Shown: positions 25,740-34,663 of the stretch, one piece after another | Layout of the letters: each line of letters starts with the position of its first letter | Position numbering within the stretch: the first letter of the stretch is position 1 | From: CAZSDU01 sp964605775 | GTDB lineage: Bacteria; Bacteroidota; Bacteroidia; Bacteroidales; FEN-979 | Direction: 5' to 3' | DNA length: 61,877 bases | NCBI GenBank assembly: GCA_964605775.1 | Contig: CAZSDU010000016.1 | Span: forward strand, 1-61,877 | Notes under the pieces: generated by a model | Told to the model about the DNA's origin: nothing | The model's input: only the letters and a program-made list of their open reading frames with translations | The model's database searches: none | Translations under genes and position numbers: made by a program

Positions 25740-25769
25740 CAAAAGTAGGAATTTTTTTTAATCGTTCAA
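25740..25769 (-). promoter_or_regulatory. tRNA-Gln promoter
   Basis: Minus strand TTGA (25769-25766), 18-nt spacer, TACTTTTG (25747-25740). It overlaps the divergent promoter at 25757-25787. Confidence 0.6.
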
Positions 25770-25787
25770 TGTTTACCGGTAAATTTG
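25757..25787 (+). promoter_or_regulatory. promoter of the DUF2723-lgt operon
   Basis: TTTA (25757-25760), 19-nt spacer, TAAATTTG (25780-25787). A TTG at 25785 falls inside the -7 box, which rules it out as a start codon for the downstream gene. The true ATG is at 25824. Confidence 0.6.
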
Positions 25788-25823
25788 TACTTTCGTGACC
25801 TGATATCCGATAAACAGTATTTT

Positions 25824-28800
25824 ATGAAGAATTTCCAGAAACTGAACAACCTTTTCGGTTGGATCACTTTTCTTATTGCTTCAGCGGTTTACCTGCTGAC
25901 CATTGAACCCACGGCAAGCTGGTGGGATTGCGGGGAATATATCGCGACAGCCTTTAAACTCCAGGTAGGACATCCTCCCGGAGCCCCTTTGTTTCAAATG
26001 TTAGGACGGTTTTTCGCCCTGTTTGCCTTCGGGGATGTCAGCAGGGTGGCCATGATGGTGAACATCATGTCGGCCCTGAGCAGCGGCTTTACCATTTTGT
26101 TTCTTTTCTGGTCGATTTCCCTGCTTGCTAAAAAGATTGTTGCCCCTAAGGGAGATTTAACTCCTGGCCAGACCTACACCATTATTGCTGCTTCGCTCAT
26201 CGGTTCTTTAGCTTATACTTTCACTGATTCTTTCTGGTTTTCTGCCGTCGAAGGGGAAGTTTATGCCATGTCTTCCTTTTTTACTGCCATATCCTTCTGG
26301 GCCATATTAAAATGGGAAAGCGTAGCCGATGAAAAACATGCCTATCGCTGGCTGGTGCTGATTGCATTCCTGATCGGGATTGCCATCGGGGTTCACCTGC
26401 TCAACCTCCTTGTTATTCCCGCAACCTGTATGGTTTATTACTATAAAAAGTTTAAAACTACGAAATGGGGTTTGGTGATCACTTTTGCCATTTCAATATT
26501 CATCCTTGCCTTTGTGATGTATGTCATCATCCCCTGGGTAGTTAAACTATCAGGTAATTTTGAATTGTTCTTTGTCAACGGATTAGGGTTACCCTTTAAT
26601 ACAGGCACGATCATTTATTTTTTGCTGCTAATCGGCGGGATCATATGGGGATTGCATTTTACCCGGAAAAGGGGAAAAATCATCGCCAATACGATAATTT
26701 TGTCACTGGCTTTTATCCTGATCGGGTATTCTTCTTTTGTGATGCTGGTGATCCGTGCCAATGCAGATACGCCCATCAATGAAAATGCCCCCAAAGATGC
26801 CATCAGTCTGCTTTCCTACCTCAACCGTGAACAGTACGGGGATTTTCCGATTTTTCACGGACAGTATTACAATGCGCCTATCGTGGACTATGAGGATGGC
26901 AATCCTGTATATCAGAAAGATGCCAAGGCCGGAAAATACGTGATCATCGACGATCGTAAAGGGACGATTCCGGTGTTTGATCCAAGATTCACGACCATCT
27001 TCCCCAGGATGTGGAGCAACCAGCGTAAGGGGTCTCCTGATTTTTACAAGCGATGGGGAGGAGAAGGGGTTCCGGTGACCGTGACTAACCGCGACGGGGA
27101 GCAGGAAACACGTAACCGCCCGACTTTCGGCGAGAACCTGAAGTATTTTTTTACCTATCAGGTTGGATTTATGTATTTCCGTTATTTCATGTGGAATTTT
27201 TCGGGTCGTCAGAATGATGTCCAGGGCTTTGGCGGCATTGAAAATGGAAACTGGATTTCAGGCATCCCCTTCCTCGACAAGGCAAGGCTGGGTCATCCCC
27301 AGACCAATCTTCCCGACCATATGAAAAACCGGGGTACGAATAAGTATTACATGTTACCCTTGTTACTCGGTTTAATCGGATTCTTCTTCCAGTTGAAGAA
27401 AGACGGGGAAGGAACCCTTGTGGTCGGATTGTTGTTCCTGATGACCGGACTGGCCATCACGGTTTATCTCAATCAGCAACCCTTCGAACCCCGTGAAAGG
27501 GATTATGCGTATGCCGCTTCTTTTTATGCCTTCTCGATCTGGATAGGCTTCGGCGTGATCGCACTCGTTCACTGGTTAAGGAAAAAGCTGAAGGAAAACC
27601 TGTCCATTGCTTTGGTTTTCATCGTCACCCTTGTTCTGGTGCCCGGTATCATGGCGATGGAAAACTGGGATGACCATGACCGCTCAGGTAAATATGCCTG
27701 CCGGGATTTTGCTGCCAATTACCTGAACTCCTGCGATCCTCAGGCCATCCTCTTTACCAATGGAGATAACGATACTTTCCCGCTTTGGTATGACCAGGAA
27801 GTGGAAGACATACGTACGGATGTCAGGGTGGTCAATCTCATGCTGGCTTCCGGTCCATGGTATATCAACCAGTTATATAAAAAAGCATACCAATCTGAGC
27901 CCTTGCCGTTTACGCTAGAAAGAGAACAATACCGTCAGGGTTCCAATGACATCATCCCTTTTTATGATCGTAAGATATTGGATTACATTGAGTTACAGGA
28001 TCTGGTGGATTTCATCCAAAGCGACCATCCCCAGACTTTTCTCACCCTCCAGAATGGGGAGAAAATCAAGTATTTTCCATCCAAAAAAGTGAAGCTTACG
28101 GTAGATTCTGCCGCTTGTGTAAAATACGGTATAGTACCGGAGCACCTGAGGGGAAAGATGGTCAAAACCATCTACTGGACGATCAAAACCAATCAATTGT
28201 ACAAGAATGATATCATGTTACTTGATATTATCGCCTCCAGCAAATGGCAACGTCCCCTATATTTTGCAGCGCCCTCGAGTGTCAGCCATATTTTCAACGT
28301 GGATTCCTGCTTCCTGGTACAGGGATGGGTGTATAAATTCATGCCAGTAAAGGCAAATCCGAATGATTTCATCCAGGGTATGGGCGGAGTGGACGCAATC
28401 ACTTCCTATCATATCCTGATGAACAAATGTGCTTGGGGAAATCTGAATGATCCCCATGTCTATGTCGATCCTGAAAGCCTGAATAATTCGGTCAGGCCCA
28501 AGACGAATTTCATGCGTGCGGCCCAATCTCTGGTAGATCAGGGAAAACACAATGAAGCCATCGAACTGTTAGATACTTATATTAAGTATTTTCCTGATTC
28601 AAAGGTGCCTTTCGATATGTTCATGATCCCTTATGCCGATGTGTATTACAAAGCCGGAGCCAGGGAAAAAGCCAATGAACTCATCGAAAGAGTGGCTGAT
28701 ATTTACAGCAGCAACCTTGATTTTTATTACTCCTTTGACGCCCGCAATAAACCCTATTTCGAGCAGGATATTCAGACAGCTTTGGGTATGATCAGGCGTT

Positions 28801-28889
28801 TGTCAATGGTGGCAAGGGAAAACAAACAGGATCAATTGGCGGCTAAAATGGATACCCTTTTTAATAAAAAAATCAAATTTTACCAATGA
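25824..28889 (+). CDS. DUF2723 membrane glycosyltransferase (GT-C, TMEM260-like)
   Basis: This is a 1021-residue integral membrane protein. The N-terminal half carries about ten hydrophobic helices. LTIEPTASWWDCGEYIATAF (about residues 29-48) has the DCGE motif of the DUF2723 family, and VGHPPGAPLFQMLGRFFALF follows. The family is related to protein O-mannosyltransferases, and the animal homologue TMEM260 O-mannosylates surface receptors. In Bacteroidota a role in protein or envelope glycosylation is inferred. The middle has further helices near QPFEPRERDYAYA, then a soluble domain (LFTNGDNDTFPLWYDQEVE). A TPR-like repeat region is near the C-terminus (AQSLVDQGKHNEAIELLDTY). The stop overlaps the lgt start by 4 nt. 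Confidence 0.85.
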   Translation: MKNFQKLNNLFGWITFLIASAVYLLTIEPTASWWDCGEYIATAFKLQVGHPPGAPLFQMLGRFFALFAFGDVSRVAMMVNIMSALSSGFTILFLFWSISLLAKKIVAPKGDLTPGQTYTIIAASLIGSLAYTFTDSFWFSAVEGEVYAMSSFFTAISFWAILKWESVADEKHAYRWLVLIAFLIGIAIGVHLLNLLVIPATCMVYYYKKFKTTKWGLVITFAISIFILAFVMYVIIPWVVKLSGNFELFFVNGLGLPFNTGTIIYFLLLIGGIIWGLHFTRKRGKIIANTIILSLAFILIGYSSFVMLVIRANADTPINENAPKDAISLLSYLNREQYGDFPIFHGQYYNAPIVDYEDGNPVYQKDAKAGKYVIIDDRKGTIPVFDPRFTTIFPRMWSNQRKGSPDFYKRWGGEGVPVTVTNRDGEQETRNRPTFGENLKYFFTYQVGFMYFRYFMWNFSGRQNDVQGFGGIENGNWISGIPFLDKARLGHPQTNLPDHMKNRGTNKYYMLPLLLGLIGFFFQLKKDGEGTLVVGLLFLMTGLAITVYLNQQPFEPRERDYAYAASFYAFSIWIGFGVIALVHWLRKKLKENLSIALVFIVTLVLVPGIMAMENWDDHDRSGKYACRDFAANYLNSCDPQAILFTNGDNDTFPLWYDQEVEDIRTDVRVVNLMLASGPWYINQLYKKAYQSEPLPFTLEREQYRQGSNDIIPFYDRKILDYIELQDLVDFIQSDHPQTFLTLQNGEKIKYFPSKKVKLTVDSAACVKYGIVPEHLRGKMVKTIYWTIKTNQLYKNDIMLLDIIASSKWQRPLYFAAPSSVSHIFNVDSCFLVQGWVYKFMPVKANPNDFIQGMGGVDAITSYHILMNKCAWGNLNDPHVYVDPESLNNSVRPKTNFMRAAQSLVDQGKHNEAIELLDTYIKYFPDSKVPFDMFMIPYADVYYKAGAREKANELIERVADIYSSNLDFYYSFDARNKPYFEQDIQTALGMIRRLSMVARENKQDQLAAKMDTLFNKKIKFYQ

Positions 28890-29692
28890 TGCTGGGATTC
28901 ATAACCTGGGACCCTTCCCCGGAAATATTCAGTTTTGGCGGATTCGCGGTTCGCTGGTATGGCTTATTGTTTGCCTGCTCGTTTATCTTCGGATACATCA
29001 TTTTCCTAAGGTTCTTTAAAAAGGAAGGAATTCCGGTTAAACTGCTGGATGAGCTGACCACGTATATGATTATCGGGACTATTTTGGGAGCCAGGCTGGG
29101 CCATGTGTTTTTTTATGAACCGGCCTGGTATCTTTCCCACCCGATAAAAATTTTCGAGGTATGGGAAGGTGGTCTGGCCAGTCATGGCGCAGGTATCGGA
29201 ATCATCATCACCCTACTGTTGTTTTCTTATTTCAAGAAAAAGCCTTTCTTATGGGTGATGGATCGCATTGTGATCGTTGTGGCCCTGGCTGGTTTTTTCA
29301 TCCGAATGGGAAACCTGATGAATTCCGAGATTTATGGAAACCTGACCAGCCTGCCCTGGGGGTTTTATTTCCCCCGTTCTCTTACACCGGGAGAAGCGCT
29401 TCAGCCGCATCATCCAACCCAGATCTATGAAGGATTCTCCTATTTACTGATCTTTTTTTTACTGCACTGGTATTATTATAAGGAAGACGGAAAACCGGTG
29501 CATGGTATGCTGTTCGGAATCTTCCTTGTCCTGGTTTTCGGTATGCGTTTTCTCATTGAATTTATCAAGGAACCTCAGGTGGACTTTGAACGCGACATGA
29601 TCTTGAATATGGGACAGTTGCTGTCAATTCCCTTTGTCATTGCCGGTATCGTGTTTATGGTGCTTGCCCGGAGGAAGCCGGTGAGATCGTAA
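28886..29692 (+). CDS. lgt: prolipoprotein diacylglyceryl transferase
   Basis: This 268-residue inner-membrane enzyme transfers diacylglycerol from phosphatidylglycerol to the lipobox cysteine of prolipoproteins. About seven helices are visible. IGTILGARLGHVFFYEPAWY contains the catalytic-region Arg and His, WEGGLASHGAGIGI is the family motif, and RMGNLMNSEIYG is the lgt signature. QPHHPTQIYEG and GMRFLIEFIKEPQ complete the set. Two adjacent ATG codons (28886, 28889) are both possible starts. It overlaps the DUF2723 gene (ATGATG), so the two are translationally coupled. Confidence 0.96.
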   Translation: MMLGFITWDPSPEIFSFGGFAVRWYGLLFACSFIFGYIIFLRFFKKEGIPVKLLDELTTYMIIGTILGARLGHVFFYEPAWYLSHPIKIFEVWEGGLASHGAGIGIIITLLLFSYFKKKPFLWVMDRIVIVVALAGFFIRMGNLMNSEIYGNLTSLPWGFYFPRSLTPGEALQPHHPTQIYEGFSYLLIFFLLHWYYYKEDGKPVHGMLFGIFLVLVFGMRFLIEFIKEPQVDFERDMILNMGQLLSIPFVIAGIVFMVLARRKPVRS

Positions 29693-29696
29693 GATG

Positions 29697-29712
29697 GCGA
29701 GCTGGTTAGCCG
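29697..29712. repeat. degenerate octamer repeat after lgt
   Basis: gcgagctg-gttagccg, followed by gtgttgttg. The first unit is identical to the first unit of the dnaX array (2083-2090) and the second is a diverged copy. It lies immediately behind the lgt stop codon. Confidence 0.45.
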
Positions 29713-29909
29713 GTGTTGTTGTCTTTTTACCTTTCCACCTTCCACAGTATGAGGTGGATACGGTTGGGGTAACATAGGCAAGATTAGGGCAGAGTCACAG
29801 CTAGGATACAAGGGATACTTCCCTGCTGATAGGCAGAGTACTCCCAAACATAAACGAAGTATCTCGTTTGTAATAGACAAATAAGAAATAAAAAATGAGA
29901 GGGTAAAAG

Positions 29910-29941
29910 TTTGTTTTTAGAAAAACAATATTATACCTTTA
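29910..29941 (+). promoter_or_regulatory. promoter of the SBBP/BACON protein gene
   Basis: TTTG (29910-29913), 20-nt spacer, TACCTTTA (29934-29941, one mismatch to TAnnTTTG). The predicted leader is about 90 nt. Confidence 0.55.
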
Positions 29942-30039
29942 ATCCATTATTAACCGGGCTGAAACCAATATATAGAGGTGCCCAAAAATCCAAAGGGAAA
30001 CCGAAACCCTGAAATTAGAAATTATTAAAATTTAACAAA

Positions 30040-33000
30040 ATGAGAAAGTTTACGTTTTTTACCTCCTTTTTGTTTTGTGTATTAATAATACCTCATACGG
30101 TATATACGCAAACACCTGATTGGACTAGTGTTCTTTTGACGTACACGGATGGGTTGCCTTCTTTAAATTTAGTGACTGCGGATGCCAACAACATCTACAT
30201 GGCTGGAAAAATAAGCGGGCCCATTACTTTCAATGGCATCAATTATGCATGCACCGGGTATAATGATTTGCTGGTCGCTAAGATGAGCAATTCCGGTGCA
30301 GTTCTATGGGTAAGCCAGATTACCGCCCAGGTTCTGGGGTCAATCATTCCGGATGCAATCAATGTTGACGGGAACGGGAATATATACATTGCCGCCACTT
30401 TTTCCGGGACCGTTACCATCGGCAGCAGTACCGTCACTTCGAGCCTTATCAACAATGCCTTCTACGCTAAGTTCGACGGGTCTGGAAACGGTGTTTGGGC
30501 AACTCCATTCTCAAGTTATACGTACGCTGGGAACAGCAGTAAAATAGCTTTCGACGGAAGCGGCAACAGTTTTTTAATGAGTAAGACAAATCAGTTGCTG
30601 AAATGGAACAGCGCTGGTGCAATTCAGTGGACACAGACCTATCCTGTCAGAACACTGCAAACCATTGCTGTTTATGGTTCTGATCTATATCTGGGTGGCG
30701 CCCTTCAAAACGGAACAACCAATTTCGGAACAATCCCTCTTACATCCTTAGGCGGATATAACACCGGTTTTCTTGTAAAGGGTGATTTAACCGGGGTTTA
30801 CAACAATTCCCTGGTAGTCGGAGGATCCACAACCGGCTATGGCTCCTCTGTTAGTGATATTGTAATGGATAACAGCGGAAATCTGATTATTTCAGGGGCT
30901 TATACTAAAGATCTGATTGTAGGTGGAATAACGATTACAAATCCGACAAAGTCATTTTATACTTACATCGCAAAATGTGATAATAATTTCAACTTTGTCT
31001 GGGCGAAATCAAGTTCGAATTTTATTAATTTACAAAGGGAAATGTTCACCTACAGATTGTTTTTTGATAATTACGGAAACCTATATGAATATGGCAAAAT
31101 CAACAGTTCCTTTTCCTTTGGAGCAGTATCACTGACACTTGCTGAAGGGAATCAATTTCTGATCAAGTTTGATGCATCTGGGAATGCCCTGAATGGCTAT
31201 GCTTTAGAAAATTCTTCCAATGACAGGACCTTTGTAAACCAGTCTGGTAAAGTCCTTATCGGAAGTGTGTATGATTGTTCGGGTTCTCCATTTTTCGGAA
31301 ACTTTTATATATCTCAATATGATAACACATTGATTCAGGAATGGCAACATGTTTCGTCGAATAGTCTTTCAGGTATTGCAGAGATCAATGCTATTAAGTA
31401 CGATGCAGGCGGAAATACCTATTTACAGTCAAGGATTATCGGTCATTGCAATTATTTCGGCACCATAATCAATACCACGAATTATCTGACAGTGATCTCG
31501 AAGCATGATATTTCCGGAAATTTATTATGGATAGATCAAATACCCGATATCAATCCGGATTTGATGGGTCCCATATTCACTTTGGATAAAGATAACAATG
31601 TGCTGTTCGTGGGACTATTCCATTCAAGTCTGACTATTGGCACCACAACACTGACTAGCTCCAATGCAGGAAATGAAGGTTATGTTGCGAAATATAGTCC
31701 GACCGGCGTGTTTTTATGGGCATCGAAGTTGAATTTAAACGCAGATGTTTCAATTAATATCACCCTTGCTTCGGATAAAGCAGGAAATGTAATCGTTTCA
31801 GGTGTGGTCGCTCCGGCTAATTACCTAGTTAAATTTGATTCATCGGGAAATCAATTGTGGGCAAAAACATTTCCGATGGAATCATACTATGAATCCATGG
31901 TCTCTGCCGATGAGAATAATAATATATATCTGACAAGCGAAATCTATCCGATTGGAACAATCACCATCGGAACAATCCCTCTTACACAGACCAATGAAGA
32001 CGGCGCTACTGTCTTGGTGAAATTTGATCCTAATGGTAACACACTCTGGGCAAAACTTTATGGTGGTGTCACTGGGGCTTCCTATCCTGACGGGTGGCCG
32101 TGCGATATAAAAACTGATTCAACCGGAAATACATTTCTTTGGGGCTGGTGCCAGGACAACGCAATCTTTGGTTCATACACCCTTGTAAATCCATTTTCGA
32201 CCAATGCGGGTTGGTCCTACTTTCTTACCAAGATCAATACATCCGGTGATGTAATATGGGCCAATGCTGTTTACGAAAATATGTATTCATATAATTACGG
32301 GGACCTGCTGGATCTCGACAAAAAAGGCAATGTGTATGTCGGCGGTCATTTTCGAGACAAGATCATCATAGATGGCAATGAATTTGTACCGGAGGGTCTC
32401 AATGACTTTTTTATCGCTAAATTTTCTGATGCTGGGACATACCAGTGGATTGGAACAGTGCCCGCCAACACCAACATTATGAATGCACTCAGTGTTTATG
32501 ATGAAAATATCTTAAGTGTTGTTGGTGAAACCGGTAAAAACGAGACCTTAGGCACTTTTTATATATATAAAACAAGCGGATCAAACTGCATGGTTGCTAC
32601 CATGGCAAACATGAATCCTGAACCCGACCCGATAACGATCAATGGAGCAGCGGGAAGCAGTACCATTTTTAATATTTTTACAATTCAAAATTGGACAGCA
32701 GTTAGCGATCAAACCTGGCTGACTGTAACCCCCGGCTCTGGCAGTGGCAGTGCATCAATAACATTGACGGCTGAGGCAAACTTCAATGCTGAGCCAAGAA
32801 CAGCGATTGTAACGATCACCTATACGGGAATCAAAGCTTCAACGCAAACATTGACTATAAACCAGTCCGGATCAAGCAGCATTGCAGAAATAAAGCAAAA
32901 TGATTATGCCATTTACCCAAATCCTGCTACCAATGTTTTATTCTTTAATTCCAACATAAAAAATGCGTTTGTTTCAATTCTGGATTTAAATGGAAAGGTG

Positions 33001-33120
33001 ATTTTCGGGAATCATGTGAATGACGGGAAAATTGATATCAGCAATTTGAAGAAGGGAGTTTATACGATAAAAATTGTCGATGAAACTGGTGTTATTGTCA
33101 GGAAGTTTGTGAAACAATAA
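30040..33120 (+). CDS. T9SS type A cargo with beta-propeller (SBBP-like) and BACON domains
   Basis: This 1026-residue surface or secreted protein begins with a Sec signal peptide (about residues 1-24). About 800 residues follow of repeated blades of the type DxSGNxxWAKxF ... DxxGNxYxxG (for example INVDGNGNIYIAATFSGTV and FDASGNALNGY), indicating one or more seven-bladed propellers of the SBBP type. A BACON-like Ig domain covers about residues 868-950 (WTAVSDQTWLTVTPGSGSGS). The last 70 residues are a type A sorting domain: IYPNPATNVLFF, DLNGKVIF, ISNLKKGVYTIKI, ending RKFVKQ. The ligand is unknown. It is monocistronic with its own promoter. Confidence 0.87.
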   Translation: MRKFTFFTSFLFCVLIIPHTVYTQTPDWTSVLLTYTDGLPSLNLVTADANNIYMAGKISGPITFNGINYACTGYNDLLVAKMSNSGAVLWVSQITAQVLGSIIPDAINVDGNGNIYIAATFSGTVTIGSSTVTSSLINNAFYAKFDGSGNGVWATPFSSYTYAGNSSKIAFDGSGNSFLMSKTNQLLKWNSAGAIQWTQTYPVRTLQTIAVYGSDLYLGGALQNGTTNFGTIPLTSLGGYNTGFLVKGDLTGVYNNSLVVGGSTTGYGSSVSDIVMDNSGNLIISGAYTKDLIVGGITITNPTKSFYTYIAKCDNNFNFVWAKSSSNFINLQREMFTYRLFFDNYGNLYEYGKINSSFSFGAVSLTLAEGNQFLIKFDASGNALNGYALENSSNDRTFVNQSGKVLIGSVYDCSGSPFFGNFYISQYDNTLIQEWQHVSSNSLSGIAEINAIKYDAGGNTYLQSRIIGHCNYFGTIINTTNYLTVISKHDISGNLLWIDQIPDINPDLMGPIFTLDKDNNVLFVGLFHSSLTIGTTTLTSSNAGNEGYVAKYSPTGVFLWASKLNLNADVSINITLASDKAGNVIVSGVVAPANYLVKFDSSGNQLWAKTFPMESYYESMVSADENNNIYLTSEIYPIGTITIGTIPLTQTNEDGATVLVKFDPNGNTLWAKLYGGVTGASYPDGWPCDIKTDSTGNTFLWGWCQDNAIFGSYTLVNPFSTNAGWSYFLTKINTSGDVIWANAVYENMYSYNYGDLLDLDKKGNVYVGGHFRDKIIIDGNEFVPEGLNDFFIAKFSDAGTYQWIGTVPANTNIMNALSVYDENILSVVGETGKNETLGTFYIYKTSGSNCMVATMANMNPEPDPITINGAAGSSTIFNIFTIQNWTAVSDQTWLTVTPGSGSGSASITLTAEANFNAEPRTAIVTITYTGIKASTQTLTINQSGSSSIAEIKQNDYAIYPNPATNVLFFNSNIKNAFVSILDLNGKVIFGNHVNDGKIDISNLKKGVYTIKIVDETGVIVRKFVKQ

Positions 33121-33463
33121 TTGATCAGAAAAGGAATAAAAATATTTCATCTTTTCGAAAAAAAACTAACAGAATAATGTTTAGGATTAAATATTTCAAA
33201 CGCTGATTCTATAGGGATTAGTTCCACTATCCCCATATTTGTTCTCTAATATTCTATCATCGTCATGTCCTCTGTTCTCATTGTTGAAAACTTGCCCGTT
33301 CCTATGGCGATTAGGAGTTGTTTGAATACATCTCTTTTGTCATCAGCAAAAGGAGAAAAGTAGCGCTCATCGCCTGGAATGGATTCGGAGTATTGATGCT
33401 TTCCTTCGCATTGGTTATGAATATCTCCCATGCAATATCAGCAGACAGCTGGTAATTCAGACT
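33121..33463. other. 343-nt intergenic region
   Basis: AT-rich sequence with a weak hairpin (GGGAT/ATCCC near 33217-33236). A 61-codon minus-strand reading frame at 33246-33431 has protein-like composition (GDERYFSPFADDKRDVFKQLL), but I recognise no family, and a stop lies just before its ATG. It may be a gene remnant. Confidence 0.4.
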
Positions 33464-34534
33464 TTAAGGGATGGCCTGAATTCTTTCCTGCAGTGTTTTA
33501 TAATCGTTACGGATCACCATTCCGGGAAAATTCTTGCAGAGTTCCAGGGCATAGATAAGATCGAAGTTTTCCTGGGGCATGGAGAAGAAGATCTTTTTCT
33601 CCATCAGGTAGCGCGACAGGTATTCCTGTTCGGTCTGACCCGGAGTGGGGATGAAAATGGCCCTTCTTCCAAGGGTTACGATATCCATGATACTTGAGTA
33701 TCCGCTACGGCATATGATGAGGTTGGATTTCATCATAAGCTGTTGCATGGCCGGTGTTTCCAGATGAGAAAAGACATGGATGTGTTCATCTACAACGTAA
33801 GCCTCGGTACTCTCGGTCACGCCTCTGACAACCACCGCCTGGAGGTTGATGTTCTTCAGCTGGCTCATGATTTTTTCCTCCAGCAGACTACGTTGGGGTT
33901 CAGGCCCGGAAAGCATGACCATCAGGTCGAAATAAATCGATTCAGAATCCAGGGCCGACTGTATAGAAAAGCGGGATAAGATCCCGATATAATGGGTATT
34001 TGGGGGTAGGGTTACCGGATGGGAAAGATCTCCGGCAAGACCACGGTGGGTTTCAAAGTCGGGAATCCAGCATTCCTGAAAATGCTGTAAATAATGATAG
34101 TTGATTTTTCTGAACAGGGGAGAAAGGAATCCAAGGAAAGCGGGAAGCTGGATGTCGAGCTGATGTGTGATGCAGATGGAAGGGATCTGTTTATGCCAGC
34201 ATCCATAGCGGTTGTCGGAGATTACCACCTCCGCCCCGGTTTCATTCACTATTTTTTTCAATGCCAGGTGCTCCATCCTTACTCCTCTGAGCAGGGAGGG
34301 TCCCATTTTCATCATTCTTGCCATCATGCTGGCATTACGGGCATAAGTGATGCGGAAACCCGGGAAACGGATGATTTTATTTCCTGGAAACTCCCTGCAT
34401 AAAAACGCATAAGGCCGGCCGTCTGCGGCAATGATCACCTCATGACCCTGCTTCATCAGAAGATGAATGATGGGGACACAACGGGTTGCATGTCCAATAC
34501 CCCAATCCAGCGGACAAACCAGGACTTTCTTCAT
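33464..34534 (-). CDS. glycosyltransferase, GT28/MurG-like
   Basis: This is a 356-residue GT-B-fold enzyme. The N-terminal VLVCPLDWGIGHATRCVPII (residues 4-23) has the glycine-rich loop of MurG-type transferases, followed by GHEVIIAADGRPYAFL. In the C-terminal half, NLIICRSGYSSIMDIVTLGRRAIFIPTPGQTEQEYL (about residues 270-305) is the nucleotide-sugar-binding region typical of GT28. It is not murG itself, which would sit in the dcw cluster. A UDP-GlcNAc-type donor and a lipid or envelope acceptor are inferred. It is transcribed away from dprA with 129 nt between the starts. Confidence 0.82.
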   Translation of the reverse strand: MKKVLVCPLDWGIGHATRCVPIIHLLMKQGHEVIIAADGRPYAFLCREFPGNKIIRFPGFRITYARNASMMARMMKMGPSLLRGVRMEHLALKKIVNETGAEVVISDNRYGCWHKQIPSICITHQLDIQLPAFLGFLSPLFRKINYHYLQHFQECWIPDFETHRGLAGDLSHPVTLPPNTHYIGILSRFSIQSALDSESIYFDLMVMLSGPEPQRSLLEEKIMSQLKNINLQAVVVRGVTESTEAYVVDEHIHVFSHLETPAMQQLMMKSNLIICRSGYSSIMDIVTLGRRAIFIPTPGQTEQEYLSRYLMEKKIFFSMPQENFDLIYALELCKNFPGMVIRNDYKTLQERIQAIP

Positions 34535-34663
34535 GAGACTAATTTACAGCCATTTTAAGGCTTTTATCAAAAAAGTTATTCACAAGGGTATTACTTTTTT
34601 AACAATTCCAGATTAAGTGATGAAGGTGAAAGGTGACAGGGTGTACAGAGATAAAATGAAAAC

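Larger units (their letters stand above)
29693..30039. other. 347-nt intergenic region
   Basis: Holds a degenerate copy of the octamer repeat just after the lgt stop (29697-29712), a stretch without recognisable coding potential, and the promoter of the next gene at 29910-29941. I see no RNA gene. Confidence 0.6.

Noticed and set aside
29575..29880. 101-residue minus-strand frame over the lgt end
   Set aside because: Half of it is antisense to lgt and the rest has no recognisable family.
33246..33431. 61-residue minus-strand frame in the gap before the glycosyltransferase
   Set aside because: Protein-like composition but too short, with a stop immediately upstream and no family recognised; kept only as a possible remnant in the gap description.
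34617..34640. GTGAAAGGTGACAGG-like repeats before dprA
   Set aside because: Only about two imperfect units; could be chance in an intergenic spacer.
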